A stretch of DNA of 64,000 bases from Thalassovita taeanensis (GTDB taxonomy: Bacteria > Pseudomonadota > Alphaproteobacteria > Rhodobacterales > Rhodobacteraceae). The notes beneath the pieces are model-generated. The model saw nothing but the letters and a program-made list of their open reading frames with translations. It searched no databases and was not told where the DNA came from. Where the stretch lies: assembly GCF_900110775.1 (NCBI RefSeq), contig NZ_FOEP01000006.1, forward strand, positions 124,001-188,000, in the 5' to 3' direction. Made by a program: the position numbers and the translations under genes. Below, one piece after another: positions 1 through 8,345 of the stretch; the first letter of the stretch is position 1; the number at the start of each line of letters is the position of its first letter.

Positions 1-472
1 TGTCGAACGCGGCCAGCCCTTCATGGGCATCTGCCGCGGGTTTCAAGAGGTGAACGTGGCCATGGGCGGCTCGCTCTACCCCGAGATTCGCGATCTGCCC
101 GGCCGGATGAATCACCGCATGCCCCCCGATGGCACGCTTGAAGAAAAATTCGCCCTGCGCCACAAGGTCAGCTTCACCGAAGGCGGGGTGTTTCACCGCC
201 TGATGGGCGCCCCCGAGGTCATGACCAACACGCTGCACGGGCAGGGGATCAAGACCGCAGGCGCGCGGGTCGTGATCGACGGGCTGGCCCCTGATGGCAC
301 ACCCGAGGCGATTTATATCGAAGGCGCGCCGGGCTTTACCCTGTCGGTGCAGTGGCATCCTGAATGGGACGCGGCCAATGATCCGGTCTCGCGCCCGCTG
401 TTCACCGCCTTTGGCGAGGCAGTTCGCAACTGGGCTGCGTCGAAATCGGCCCGGCTGCTGAAATCCGCCTGA
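1..472 (+). CDS. Class I glutamine amidotransferase, gamma-glutamyl-GABA hydrolase type (5' truncated)
   Basis: The reading frame is open from base 2, so the window edge cuts the gene; about 156 C-terminal residues remain. The visible part has the nucleophile elbow GICRG (Cys about residue 11 of the fragment) followed by FQEVNV. The other half of the triad is near the end as VQWHPEW (His and Glu). This pattern is typical of PuuD-like peptidase C26 enzymes, which hydrolyse gamma-glutamyl amides such as gamma-glutamyl-GABA in polyamine breakdown. The missing N-terminus and unseen upstream neighbours leave the exact substrate open. The gene converges on the RTX/Hint gene with only 8 bases between the stop codons. 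Confidence 0.85.
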   Translation, partial: VERGQPFMGICRGFQEVNVAMGGSLYPEIRDLPGRMNHRMPPDGTLEEKFALRHKVSFTEGGVFHRLMGAPEVMTNTLHGQGIKTAGARVVIDGLAPDGTPEAIYIEGAPGFTLSVQWHPEWDAANDPVSRPLFTAFGEAVRNWAASKSARLLKSA

Positions 473-480
473 AACCGCGC

Positions 481-2226
481 TCAGGCGGCCTGAAGGATCC
501 GGGCCTCAAAGCTGCGCAGACATTGCCGTGCCGTGTCGCCATAGCCATTGGGATTGCCGCGCAACTCGGGGAACAGCTCGAACAGCTCTTCGCGCGCGGG
601 GTCGCTGATCGCCTCAAGCCCCATTTGCGCCGGGTGAAAGCTTTCGCTGGCGGCCCCTTCGGCAAAGACAATCTCGTGCTGGTCGAACAGGATGTGGATA
701 TACTCCACACTGGCCTGCTCATGCTGCCGGATTGTGGTGCCGTTGACCATATACTTGGCTGGGATAAGCACTTCAGAACTGTCGAAGTACAGGCTGGCCA
801 TGCTGGACCGATGCAGCATCCGGTGTTGCGGTGACACCAGCAATTCATGCGTGTTGCCAATGCTGCGCGGGGCAAAGCGGATTGGCGCAAATGTGCCGTG
901 GCCCTCGACCTGACGCTTGCCCACCCAGCGGATCGGCTGCACTCCATTGTCACGCGTCACCACCTGATCACCCAGCCGCAGTGTCTCCACCGGGCGCGGG
1001 CCGAAGGGCGTCAGAATCCGCGTGCCCGCCGTAAAGCAGATGATCACACTTTCGATATTCTGAAAGTTCACCAACGTGCCGTCTGCCAACGTCGCAGACC
1101 CGGCCAGCGCCGCCGGATCGGTATTGGAATAACTCACGTCGTCCCAGTCGATCAGCCCGCCGAAATCCAGCGTATCGCCACCCGGTTCCGCTGTTTCGCT
1201 GCCGTCAATGGTGATGGTGCCGCCACCAAGGTTGCCGGTATCAAGCACAAACGTGTCATTGCCGGCGCCACCGGTCGCGGTGTCACCCGACCCGACGTGC
1301 AGCACGTCATCGCCCGCGCCGCCATCGACCACATCGGCCCCGGCACCGCCCCAGATTGTGTCGTTGCCGTCCTCGCCAAACAGGCTGTCATCGCCGCCCG
1401 CGCCGTCGATCAGATCGTCGCCCGCGCCGCCATAAAACACGTTGGTCCAATCCGCCCCCTGACCGTCATATCCGGTCAGCGTGTCGTTCCAGTCGGACCC
1501 GATGATGCCATCCAGCCCCCCGGCCAGCGTATCGCCCGTCGCATCGCCACCCGAAGCGGTGTTGGCCCCCAGATCAATCGCCACCCCGGCCGACGAGGTG
1601 GAATAATCCAGATAATCCATGCCGCTGCCGCCAGACAGGCTGTCGCCACCCGCGCCACCCGCCAGCGTGTCATCTCCGGTGCCGCCGATCAGGGTGTCGC
1701 TGCCGCTTCCCCCGACCAGACTATCGGCGCCGTCTCCGCCGTCGATCGAGTCGTTTCCGGCGCCCCCGTCGACCGTGTCACCGCCTTGTCCGGAATATAC
1801 TGTGTCATTGCCGCCATAAGCGACGATTGAATCGTTCAGCCCCCCGGCACCGGTGCCGGTGCCGCCATCGACCTGATCACCATTTGGATCGACATAGCTG
1901 GCGTCGATCAGATCAGCACCACCTGTGCCCTCGATCAACCCGTCGGGGGCGTCTTCGGAATAGGCCGGTGCACTGACCACGCTGGCCGTGTTCAGCCGAT
2001 CAACCGAGCCATAGTCAGGGACAAAATAGACATTGCCGTTGGTGGCCAGAACATAGCTGCCCGGCTCGACCTCATTGGTGTAATTCCGCCCGCCCCAGCG
2101 CCCGCTCCAGACCCACTGGCCCGTGCCCAGAACCTCGTCCGTGGTGAAGCTGACATAGCCCCCACTGATCACATCGTTCGCATCAAGCGATCCGTCGCCC
2201 AACGTGACAAGATACCCTGACGGCAT
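481..2226 (-). CDS. RTX calcium-binding repeat protein with C-terminal Hint domain
   Basis: 581 residues. Roughly the first 100 residues are a unique region rich in Gly, Tyr and Trp. Residues about 100-340 hold many glycine/aspartate nonapeptides (GGAGNDSIDGG, GGTGDDTLAGG) that form calcium-binding beta-rolls in secreted proteins. A Hint (hedgehog/intein-like) domain follows from about residue 395, opening with CFTAGTRILTPFG and containing VSPQHRML. RTX proteins are usually exported by type I secretion, and there is no N-terminal signal peptide, which agrees. No ABC/HlyD exporter is in the window. The start is supported by GGAGAG upstream. Function is unknown; Hint domains of this kind may self-cleave, but no C-terminal extein is evident after the domain. 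Confidence 0.85.
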   Translation of the reverse strand: MPSGYLVTLGDGSLDANDVISGGYVSFTTDEVLGTGQWVWSGRWGGRNYTNEVEPGSYVLATNGNVYFVPDYGSVDRLNTASVVSAPAYSEDAPDGLIEGTGGADLIDASYVDPNGDQVDGGTGTGAGGLNDSIVAYGGNDTVYSGQGGDTVDGGAGNDSIDGGDGADSLVGGSGSDTLIGGTGDDTLAGGAGGDSLSGGSGMDYLDYSTSSAGVAIDLGANTASGGDATGDTLAGGLDGIIGSDWNDTLTGYDGQGADWTNVFYGGAGDDLIDGAGGDDSLFGEDGNDTIWGGAGADVVDGGAGDDVLHVGSGDTATGGAGNDTFVLDTGNLGGGTITIDGSETAEPGGDTLDFGGLIDWDDVSYSNTDPAALAGSATLADGTLVNFQNIESVIICFTAGTRILTPFGPRPVETLRLGDQVVTRDNGVQPIRWVGKRQVEGHGTFAPIRFAPRSIGNTHELLVSPQHRMLHRSSMASLYFDSSEVLIPAKYMVNGTTIRQHEQASVEYIHILFDQHEIVFAEGAASESFHPAQMGLEAISDPAREELFELFPELRGNPNGYGDTARQCLRSFEARILQAA

Positions 2227-2362
2227 TGTTCTACTCTCCTGCCTCGTGCCACCGGTTCACCCGATCAGCACACACTCAATACGCGCGACCATGTCCCTGG
2301 CCGCTTTGTTGCCGTCCGGGATACAATGGCTGTGAGGCAGGTTTTGGATGGGTTTAAGGCAA

Positions 2363-2398
2363 ATTGGCGGCAACTGTGTCAGGTCTGTGGCCGCCAAT
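2363..2398 (-). terminator. Probable terminator of the iorAB-type operon
   Basis: A 9-base perfect inverted repeat (ATTGGCGGC / GCCGCCAAT) with an 18-base loop lies 16 bases beyond the stop of the molybdenum subunit gene. On the minus strand it is followed by TTTGCCTT. The T-run is weak, so this could instead be an mRNA-stabilising stem. Confidence 0.5.
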
Positions 2399-2413
2399 CT
2401 GAAAACATGAGCG

Positions 2414-4654
2414 TCAGATCAGCAGGTTGAACTGATCCTCCAACGGCAGGGACCGGGCGCGCGTGCCGGTCAGATCAAACAGCGCGTTGGCCAATGCGGG
2501 CATTGATGGCGGCGTGCCCGGCTCGCCCACCCCCGACAGATGCGCGCCTGTTTCCAGAATGCGCACCTGCGGCAGCGGTGCGTTGTGCATCCGCAACGCG
2601 TCGTATTCGGGGAAGTTCCCCTGCTCAACCGCGCCCTCGTCAAAGGTGATCTGCCCGTGCACCGCCGCCGACAGGCCGAAAATCATGCCCCCCGTCAGCT
2701 GCGCCTCGACGTTCTGCGGATCCAGCGCGGTGCCGACATCCGCTGCAATCCAGGCCCGGTTGATGCGGATCGTGCCGCCTTCATCCAGCACCTCGATCAC
2801 CTGCGCCACCGGCGTGCCGAACGAATAGGTGAAGCCCACGCCACGCCCGATCCCGTCAGGCGTCTTGCCGGTCCAGCCTGACATGTCCGCCACCGCCTTC
2901 AGCACCGCAGCCGAAGGCGCATGCACCGGCTCGATCATCTCCAGCCGGAACGCCATCGGGTCACGCCCGGCGGCGTGGGCCAGCTCGTCAATGAACGTAT
3001 CGTGGAAAAACCCGTTGAACGAATTCCCGACCGAGCGCCAGAACCCCACCGGAATATCCAGATCCGCCAGATATCCGCGCACCCGGTAATTCGGGATCAG
3101 ATAGGGCTGATCAAACGCCCCCTCGACATGGCCCTTGTCCGGGCCCCCCATCGGCAGGCCCAGCAGGCGTGCGCCCGCTTGCCGCGTTGCCGACTGCGCC
3201 GCGATCTGCCCGTCCAGCAGCACCGCCTTGCCGTCCTTCACCGCGCCGCGGAACCGCGCCACCGCGCCGGGGCGGTAATAATCGTGGCGCATGTCCTCTT
3301 CCCGGCTCCACGTCAACTGCACCGGCGTGCCCTGCATCGCCACCGCGACCTGCGCCGCATAAACCGCATAATCGGTTTCCCCGCGCCGCCCAAATCCGCC
3401 ACCCATAAAGGTGGTGTGCACAGTGACCGCCTCGGGCTCCAGCCCGGCAGCATCTGCACATCGTTTGCGCACCATCACCGGCGCCTGATTGCCGCACCAC
3501 ACCGTCAACGCCGCGCCGGTATACAGCGCCGTGGCATTCATCGGCTCCATCGTGGCATGCGCCAGATAGGGCAGGGTGTAACTTGCCGTTACTTCGGTTG
3601 CGCCCTCCGGCAGCGTATCGGCGTCTCCGTCATCGCGCATCGTGCTGTTGGGCTTGCCGTCCAGCGCCGCATTCAGAACCGCAAACACCGCAGCCGTATC
3701 CGCCGGGTTGTCCGAGGTTTTCCAGTCAACCTCGATCGCGTCGACCGCCTGCATCGCCAGCCAGGTATTGCTGGCCACCACGGCCACGCCATGCTCCAGC
3801 GGGATGATCTTTTCGACCCCCGCCATCGCCCGCGCCGCACTGTCGTCATAGCTGACCATGCCGCCGCCCAGATGCGGGTTCACCCGCAGCGCCGCAAACT
3901 TTTGCCCCGGCACCCGCACATCAATGCCAAAGGTGGCCGTTCCGGTGGATTTCGCCAGCATATCAACCCGCGGCATCGGCTTGCCAAGGTATTTCCACTG
4001 CGATTTGTCGCGCAGGCCCACGCGCGGCGGCTCAATCCGCGCCGCTTCTTCCGCCAGCTCGACATAGCTCAGCCGGGTGCCATCCGGCGCGATCACCTGA
4101 CCGCCCTCGGTGCGCAACTGCGCCGAGGGCACGCCCAACCGCCGCGCCGCCGCCAGCTTCAGCACCTCACGTGCCGTTGCCCCGGCGTGGCGCATCTTCT
4201 CATATCCATCGACCATCGAACTCGACCCGCCGGTGACCTGAAGCGACATCAGCTTGCCCGCCTGCCCAAGGCTCTCCCCCACCGAATGCACGAACTCGGA
4301 CTTGGCATAGTCCTTGAACGGCAACGCGGCCGCCATGATCGCCTGATTGAAATAGGCCTGACCGGGCGGTCCATGCAGGGTGGTGATATCCTCCCACGCC
4401 ACGTCCAACTCCTCGGCCACCAACGCGGCCAGTGTCGAATGCACCCCCTGTCCCATCTCGGCCCGCGGCGTGATGATGGTCACACCATTGGCGTCGATCA
4501 GCACATAGGGCGTCAGCGCGGTCTGCCCCGCATCAGAGTGCAGCGGATTGGGCGCAGGCTGCTTGACCTTATAGACGCCAAACGCCACGCCGCCCACAAT
4601 CGCAGCCGAGCCGATCAGAAACGAGCGGCGCGCGATTTTTCCAATGCTGGCCAT
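2414..4654 (-). CDS. Molybdopterin-binding subunit of a xanthine-oxidase-family dehydrogenase (isoquinoline 1-oxidoreductase beta type)
   Basis: 746 residues. The N-terminus carries a Tat signal (IARRSFLIGS followed by a hydrophobic stretch), so the mature enzyme should work in the periplasm. Family hallmarks include MGQGVHSTLAALVAEEL, the cofactor-binding GGGFGRR and, near the C-terminus, GVGEPGTPP, whose Glu (about residue 711) matches the catalytic glutamate of molybdenum hydroxylases. The stop of the 2Fe-2S subunit gene lies 3 bases upstream. There is no FAD subunit, which is the two-subunit IorAB arrangement that passes electrons to a cytochrome rather than NAD. The substrate is unknown: N-heterocycles or aldehydes are possible. 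The start has a GGAGGG ribosome site. Confidence 0.85.
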   Translation of the reverse strand: MASIGKIARRSFLIGSAAIVGGVAFGVYKVKQPAPNPLHSDAGQTALTPYVLIDANGVTIITPRAEMGQGVHSTLAALVAEELDVAWEDITTLHGPPGQAYFNQAIMAAALPFKDYAKSEFVHSVGESLGQAGKLMSLQVTGGSSSMVDGYEKMRHAGATAREVLKLAAARRLGVPSAQLRTEGGQVIAPDGTRLSYVELAEEAARIEPPRVGLRDKSQWKYLGKPMPRVDMLAKSTGTATFGIDVRVPGQKFAALRVNPHLGGGMVSYDDSAARAMAGVEKIIPLEHGVAVVASNTWLAMQAVDAIEVDWKTSDNPADTAAVFAVLNAALDGKPNSTMRDDGDADTLPEGATEVTASYTLPYLAHATMEPMNATALYTGAALTVWCGNQAPVMVRKRCADAAGLEPEAVTVHTTFMGGGFGRRGETDYAVYAAQVAVAMQGTPVQLTWSREEDMRHDYYRPGAVARFRGAVKDGKAVLLDGQIAAQSATRQAGARLLGLPMGGPDKGHVEGAFDQPYLIPNYRVRGYLADLDIPVGFWRSVGNSFNGFFHDTFIDELAHAAGRDPMAFRLEMIEPVHAPSAAVLKAVADMSGWTGKTPDGIGRGVGFTYSFGTPVAQVIEVLDEGGTIRINRAWIAADVGTALDPQNVEAQLTGGMIFGLSAAVHGQITFDEGAVEQGNFPEYDALRMHNAPLPQVRILETGAHLSGVGEPGTPPSMPALANALFDLTGTRARSLPLEDQFNLLI

Positions 4655-4657
4655 GTC

Positions 4658-5119
4658 TCAGCCCTCCAAAGTTTTGGCGGCGCTGTGAATCGCGGCGCGG
4701 ATACGGGGATAGGTGCCGCAGCGGCACAGATTGCCCTGCATCGCCTCGTCAATCTCGGCATCTGTCGGGGCAGGGGTGGTGGCCAGCAAACTGGCGGCCT
4801 GCATAATCTGCCCCGATTGGCAGTACCCGCATTGCGCCACCTGATGCGCAACCCACGCCTGTTGCAACGCATGCAGCGCGCCGGGGGCGCCCAGCCCCTC
4901 GATCGTCGTCACCTCGCCGGTCACATCCGACAGCGCCACCTGACACGATCGCACCGCCTCGCCGTCAATCTGTACCGTGCAGGCGCCACAGGCGGCGACG
5001 CCGCAGCCGTATTTCGTGCCGGTCAGCCCGATCTGATCGCGCAGTACCCAAAGCAGGGGCACATCGCCAGGCAGATCAACCTGATGGCTTTGCCCATTGA
5101 TGGTCAGGGTCGTGGACAT
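4658..5119 (-). CDS. 2Fe-2S subunit of the molybdenum hydroxylase (iorA type)
   Basis: 153 residues from the ATG at 5119, chosen over an ATG 54 bases upstream because GGAGCG precedes it and the protein then begins [10 protein letters not shown] as usual for the family. The first cluster is plant-ferredoxin-like ([13 protein letters not shown] with a later Cys in RSCQ). The second is in the C-terminal helical domain (CGYCQSGQ and LCRCGTY). It carries electrons from the molybdenum site of the partner subunit. It has no signal peptide and would be exported by riding with the Tat-tagged large subunit. It is transcribed divergently from a TetR regulator, which probably controls it. Confidence 0.9.
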   Translation of the reverse strand: MSTTLTINGQSHQVDLPGDVPLLWVLRDQIGLTGTKYGCGVAACGACTVQIDGEAVRSCQVALSDVTGEVTTIEGLGAPGALHALQQAWVAHQVAQCGYCQSGQIMQAASLLATTPAPTDAEIDEAMQGNLCRCGTYPRIRAAIHSAAKTLEG

Positions 5120-5161
5120 GGCGTTCGCTCCATTTTGTTGCGGCACTTTGACGTTGTGACA

Positions 5162-5217
5162 AAAATAGGACAAAATGTCAGGCTGTCAATTGACAAAATC
5201 ACCTGAAACTGTCAGAT
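5162..5217. promoter_or_regulatory. Back-to-back divergent promoters with a shared palindromic operator
   Basis: TGTCAATTGACA at 5184-5195 is a perfect 12-base palindrome. Its halves read as two abutting -35 hexamers: TTGACA at 5190-5195 on plus and TTGACA at 5184-5189 on minus. On minus, TATTTT (5162-5167) follows after 16 bases. On plus, TCAGAT (5212-5217) follows after 16 bases. A second GACA-AAA-TGTC dyad covers 5169-5179. The neighbouring TetR protein would be the natural ligand-responsive repressor of both directions. The promoter calls are read by eye. Confidence 0.55.
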
Positions 5218-5224
5218 CGAAAAA

Positions 5225-5827
5225 ATGCAGAATAAAGCCTACGACCCCTTCGTGTCAGACCCCAAACAGGCGGCCATTCTCGCCTCTGCCTTCACGGCCT
5301 TCCGGCTCTATGGGTTCCGCCGTACCTCGATGGAGGATATCGCCCGCGGCGCAGGCATGTCGCGCGCGGCGGTCTATCTGCACTACCGCAACAAAGAAGA
5401 CATCCTGCGCGCGCTGACCCAAGACTACTACGACCAGGCCGCCACGGCCATCTCCACCGTTCTGGCTCGGCCCCTCCCCGCGACTGACGCCCTGACCGCG
5501 GCCTTCGAAGCACAGGCCGGCCCGGTGTTCGAGGCCATGCTTTCCTCGCCGCACGGCCAAGAGCTTCTGGATACCAAATACGCCTCCAGCGCCGACATCG
5601 CCCGCGAGGGCGAGGCGCGGATGGCCGCCCTCTATGCCGATTGGCTGCGCAAGGAACAGGCCGCCGACCGGATCAGCCTGACCCCGTTTGGCGACGACCC
5701 GGCTGCTCTGGCCACCACAATGATGGCCGCGCTGCACGGCGTGAAGGCCGCAATGCCGGATTACGCCAGCTACCGCACCTCGGTCCGCCGCCTGGCCCAA
5801 CTGTTCGGCGCCGCCCTGTCACGCTGA
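5225..5827 (+). CDS. TetR-family transcriptional regulator
   Basis: 200 residues. Residues about 15-60 form a TetR helix-turn-helix (AFRLYGFRRTSMEDIARGAGMSRAAVYLHYRNKEDIL), one of the most recognisable bacterial DNA-binding motifs. The remaining helical part would bind the effector and shows no recognisable ligand motif. The gene is divergent from the iorAB-type pair, and the shared 105-base gap holds several TGTC/GACA dyads, so it probably represses both itself and the hydroxylase. The effector may be the hydroxylase substrate. Confidence 0.9.
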   Translation: MQNKAYDPFVSDPKQAAILASAFTAFRLYGFRRTSMEDIARGAGMSRAAVYLHYRNKEDILRALTQDYYDQAATAISTVLARPLPATDALTAAFEAQAGPVFEAMLSSPHGQELLDTKYASSADIAREGEARMAALYADWLRKEQAADRISLTPFGDDPAALATTMMAALHGVKAAMPDYASYRTSVRRLAQLFGAALSR

Positions 5828-5830
5828 CGC

Positions 5831-5870
5831 GCCCAAACCTTCACATCTTCCAAATATCCCCGCCGGAGGC
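5831..5870 (-). repeat. Copy 1 of a recurrent intergenic motif
   Basis: On the minus strand this reads GCCTCCGGCGGGGATATTTG followed by GAAGATGTGAAGG. It lies between the convergent ends of the TetR gene and tryptophan dioxygenase. The 23 bases at 5838-5860 match 47011-47033 with two mismatches. Its function is not known to me. Confidence 0.6.
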
Positions 5871-5895
5871 TCCACCGTCACCACGCCGCACCGCG

Positions 5896-6732
5896 TCAAA
5901 GATCCGTGCGCAGATGCCACAATTCGGGGAACAGCTCGACCTCCAGCATCCGGCGCAGATATGACACCCCGCCGGTGCCACCTGTGCCGCGCTTGAATCC
6001 GATCACCCGCTCGACCGTGGTGACGTGATTGAACCGCCAGCGCCGGAAATAATCCTCCAGATCCACCAGTTTCTCCGCCAGCTCATACAGCTCCCAATAT
6101 TGCTCGGGCGCGCGGTACACCTGCGCCCAGGCCTCTGCGACGCCAGGGTGCGCGGCATAGGCCTGGCGCGTATCGCGGCCCAGAACCGCCTCGGGCACCG
6201 GCTGCGCCTCCGACAGCAACCGCAGCGCCACATCATACAACGAGGGCTGCGCCAACTCGGCCTCAAGCAGCGCGGTCAGATCGGGACGATGCGCATGTGG
6301 CCGCAGCATGGCCGGGTTGCGGTTGCCCAGCGTGAACTCGATCAGCCGGTATTGATGCGACTGAAACCCTGAACTTTGCCCCAAGGCATCGCGAAACCGG
6401 CTGTAGTCCGACGGCGTCATGGTCCGCAGCACATCCCACGCGGAATTGAGCTGCTCGAATATCCGCGCCACCCGGCTCAGCATCTTGAACGCCGGGCGCA
6501 GCGCGCCTTTCTGCAACGTGCTGCGGGCAATGCCCAACTCGTGCAGCGCCAGCCGCATCCATAACTCCGAGGTCTGATGCTGGATGATAAACAGCATTTC
6601 GTCATGCGCGTCCGACAGCGGATGCTGCGCCGTCAGAATGGCATCAAGCCCCAGATAGTCGCCATAAGACATGCGCCCGTCAAAGGACATCTGCGCGCCA
6701 TCCGTGGCGGGGTCGAAAGGGGTATCAGTCAT
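5896..6732 (-). CDS. kynA: Tryptophan 2,3-dioxygenase
   Basis: 278 residues, normal length for the bacterial haem enzyme that opens the indole ring of L-tryptophan to N-formylkynurenine. Family signatures are [19 protein letters not shown] near residue 50, [14 protein letters not shown] in the middle, and [20 protein letters not shown] near the C-terminus, where the His is the expected haem ligand. The protein ends [13 protein letters not shown] as usual. The gene is last in a minus-strand run after kynureninase, from which it is separated by 39 bases. A kynurenine formamidase gene is not in the window. Confidence 0.96.
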   Translation of the reverse strand: MTDTPFDPATDGAQMSFDGRMSYGDYLGLDAILTAQHPLSDAHDEMLFIIQHQTSELWMRLALHELGIARSTLQKGALRPAFKMLSRVARIFEQLNSAWDVLRTMTPSDYSRFRDALGQSSGFQSHQYRLIEFTLGNRNPAMLRPHAHRPDLTALLEAELAQPSLYDVALRLLSEAQPVPEAVLGRDTRQAYAAHPGVAEAWAQVYRAPEQYWELYELAEKLVDLEDYFRRWRFNHVTTVERVIGFKRGTGGTGGVSYLRRMLEVELFPELWHLRTDL

Positions 6733-6771
6733 GCAAAAGGCTCCTTGCCGGGGCGACCCCGGCGCGTTTCA

Positions 6772-7965
6772 TCAGGTCACGCGGGCGCGGGTTTTATACG
6801 CGTCGCGGTCCCACAGACGGTTGCCCATCACGTCGGCGATTATCGCCACGGCGGCGCTGACATCACCCTCGTCGATATACAGGGGCGTAAAGCCGAAGCG
6901 CATGATGTCGGGCGCGCGGAAATCCCCGATTACCCCGCGTGCAATCAGCGCCTGTATCGCGGCATACCCGTCGGCAAAGCGGAACGACACCTGCGATCCG
7001 CGCGCGGCGGCATCGCGCGGGCTGGCCAGCTCCAGCATCGGACAGGCCGCTTCAACCTCGGCGATGAACTGCTCGGTCAGCGCAATGGACTGCGCCCGGA
7101 CCTGCTCCATCGTGGTCAGGTCCCAGATATCCAGCGCCGCCTCAAGCGCGGCCAGCGCCAGCACCGGCGGCGTGCCGACCCGCATCCGGTCGATCCCGCT
7201 ACCGGGGCGATAGGATGGCTCGAATGCAAACGGCGCGTCATGCCCAAGCCAGCCCGACAGGGCAGGGCGGGTGCTGTCCACATGGCGCGGCGCGACATAG
7301 ATAAACGCCGGCGCACCCGGCCCGCCATTGAGATACTTATAGGTACAGCCAACCGCGAAATCCGCCCCGGCCCCTGACAGATCCACCGGCGTGGCTCCCG
7401 CCGTATGCGCCAGATCCCATACCGTGATCACCCCCGCCGCATGCGCCTTGGCCGTCAGCGCCTTCATGTCATGCAAGCGCCCGGTGCGATAATCGACCTC
7501 GGTGATCATCAGCACCGCAACCTCGTCGGTGATATTGGCCTCAACCTCTTCGGGCGCCACCACGCGCAATTCATGCCCCCGCCCCAGCGAGGCGATCAAC
7601 CCTTCGGCCATATACAGATCCGATGGAAAGTTGCCGCTGTCCGACAGGATCACCCTGCGCTCTGGTCGCAGCTCCAACCCCGAGGCCAGCGCCTGATACA
7701 CCTTGATCGACAGCGTATCGCCCAGCACCACATGCCCCGGCTCGGCCCCGATCAACCGGGCAATGCGGTCGCCCACGCGGGTCGGCTGCGCCATCCACCC
7801 GGCCTTGTTCCAGCCGGTGATCAGCATCTCGCCCCATTCATCCTGCATCACCGCACCCATGCGGGCAGGCGCCGCCTTGGGCAGCGGCCCCAGTGAATTG
7901 CCATCAAGGTAAATCACCCCCTCAGGCAGGTGAAACAGCGATTTGGTGTGGTGAAAATCAGTCAT
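6772..7965 (-). CDS. kynU: Kynureninase
   Basis: 397 residues. A PLP enzyme that cleaves kynurenine to anthranilate and alanine in tryptophan breakdown. YLDGNSLGPLPKAA near residue 20 is the conserved start of the fold. The PLP-binding lysine lies in GCTYKYLNGGPG (about residue 209). The start codon overlaps the 3' end of the YjbR-like gene by 4 bases, indicating translational coupling, and kynA follows. Together kynU and kynA feed tryptophan to anthranilate. Confidence 0.95.
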   Translation of the reverse strand: MTDFHHTKSLFHLPEGVIYLDGNSLGPLPKAAPARMGAVMQDEWGEMLITGWNKAGWMAQPTRVGDRIARLIGAEPGHVVLGDTLSIKVYQALASGLELRPERRVILSDSGNFPSDLYMAEGLIASLGRGHELRVVAPEEVEANITDEVAVLMITEVDYRTGRLHDMKALTAKAHAAGVITVWDLAHTAGATPVDLSGAGADFAVGCTYKYLNGGPGAPAFIYVAPRHVDSTRPALSGWLGHDAPFAFEPSYRPGSGIDRMRVGTPPVLALAALEAALDIWDLTTMEQVRAQSIALTEQFIAEVEAACPMLELASPRDAAARGSQVSFRFADGYAAIQALIARGVIGDFRAPDIMRFGFTPLYIDEGDVSAAVAIIADVMGNRLWDRDAYKTRARVT

Positions 7966-8342
7966 GCGCCGCTCTCTTTCGCAACTATCGTCAGCCCCAA
8001 AGCGGCGCGTGTCTTCTTCGGCAGCGCCGCCGCGATCATGTCATAGGACGCCCTCAGATGATCCTCAAGCGCCGCATCCGACAGGCCGGGCGGGCCGAAA
8101 TGCTGCACCCACTTTAGCCCGCGCGACGCCATATAGGGCGCTGGGCGCAGCCCCGGCATATCGCTCAGAACCTCGAACCCCAGATCGCTGACCTTGAAGG
8201 TGAAGGCATCCTCGCCCGCGTTCCAGCCGCCGATTGCAAACACCTTGCCCCCCAACTTCCACACATCCGCATTGCCCCACTGCACCACATGCGTGGTGCT
8301 GGGCAACGCGGCGCAGAAGCTGTTGAACTCGTCCCGCGTCAT
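7962..8342 (-). CDS. MmcQ/YjbR-family protein
   Basis: 126 residues. It begins MTRDEFNSFCAALPSTTHVVQWGNADVWKLGGKVFAI, which matches the YjbR/MmcQ cyclophilin-like double-wing fold; members are small cytosolic proteins with a weakly supported DNA-binding role. It lies between an SDR gene (3-base gap) and kynureninase (4-base overlap), so it is co-transcribed with tryptophan catabolism. No catalytic residues are evident and its part in the pathway is unknown. Confidence 0.85.
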   Translation of the reverse strand: MTRDEFNSFCAALPSTTHVVQWGNADVWKLGGKVFAIGGWNAGEDAFTFKVSDLGFEVLSDMPGLRPAPYMASRGLKWVQHFGPPGLSDAALEDHLRASYDMIAAALPKKTRAALGLTIVAKESGA

Positions 8343-8345
8343 GGC

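Noticed and set aside
1150-1850. Dense G+C-rich nucleotide repeats
   Set aside because: They encode the RTX nonapeptides of the Hint protein and are not an independent repeat or CRISPR array.
2921-5206. A 761-codon plus-strand open frame opposite the molybdenum hydroxylase genes
   Set aside because: Antisense shadow with Arg/His/Gln-rich composition and no ribosome site.
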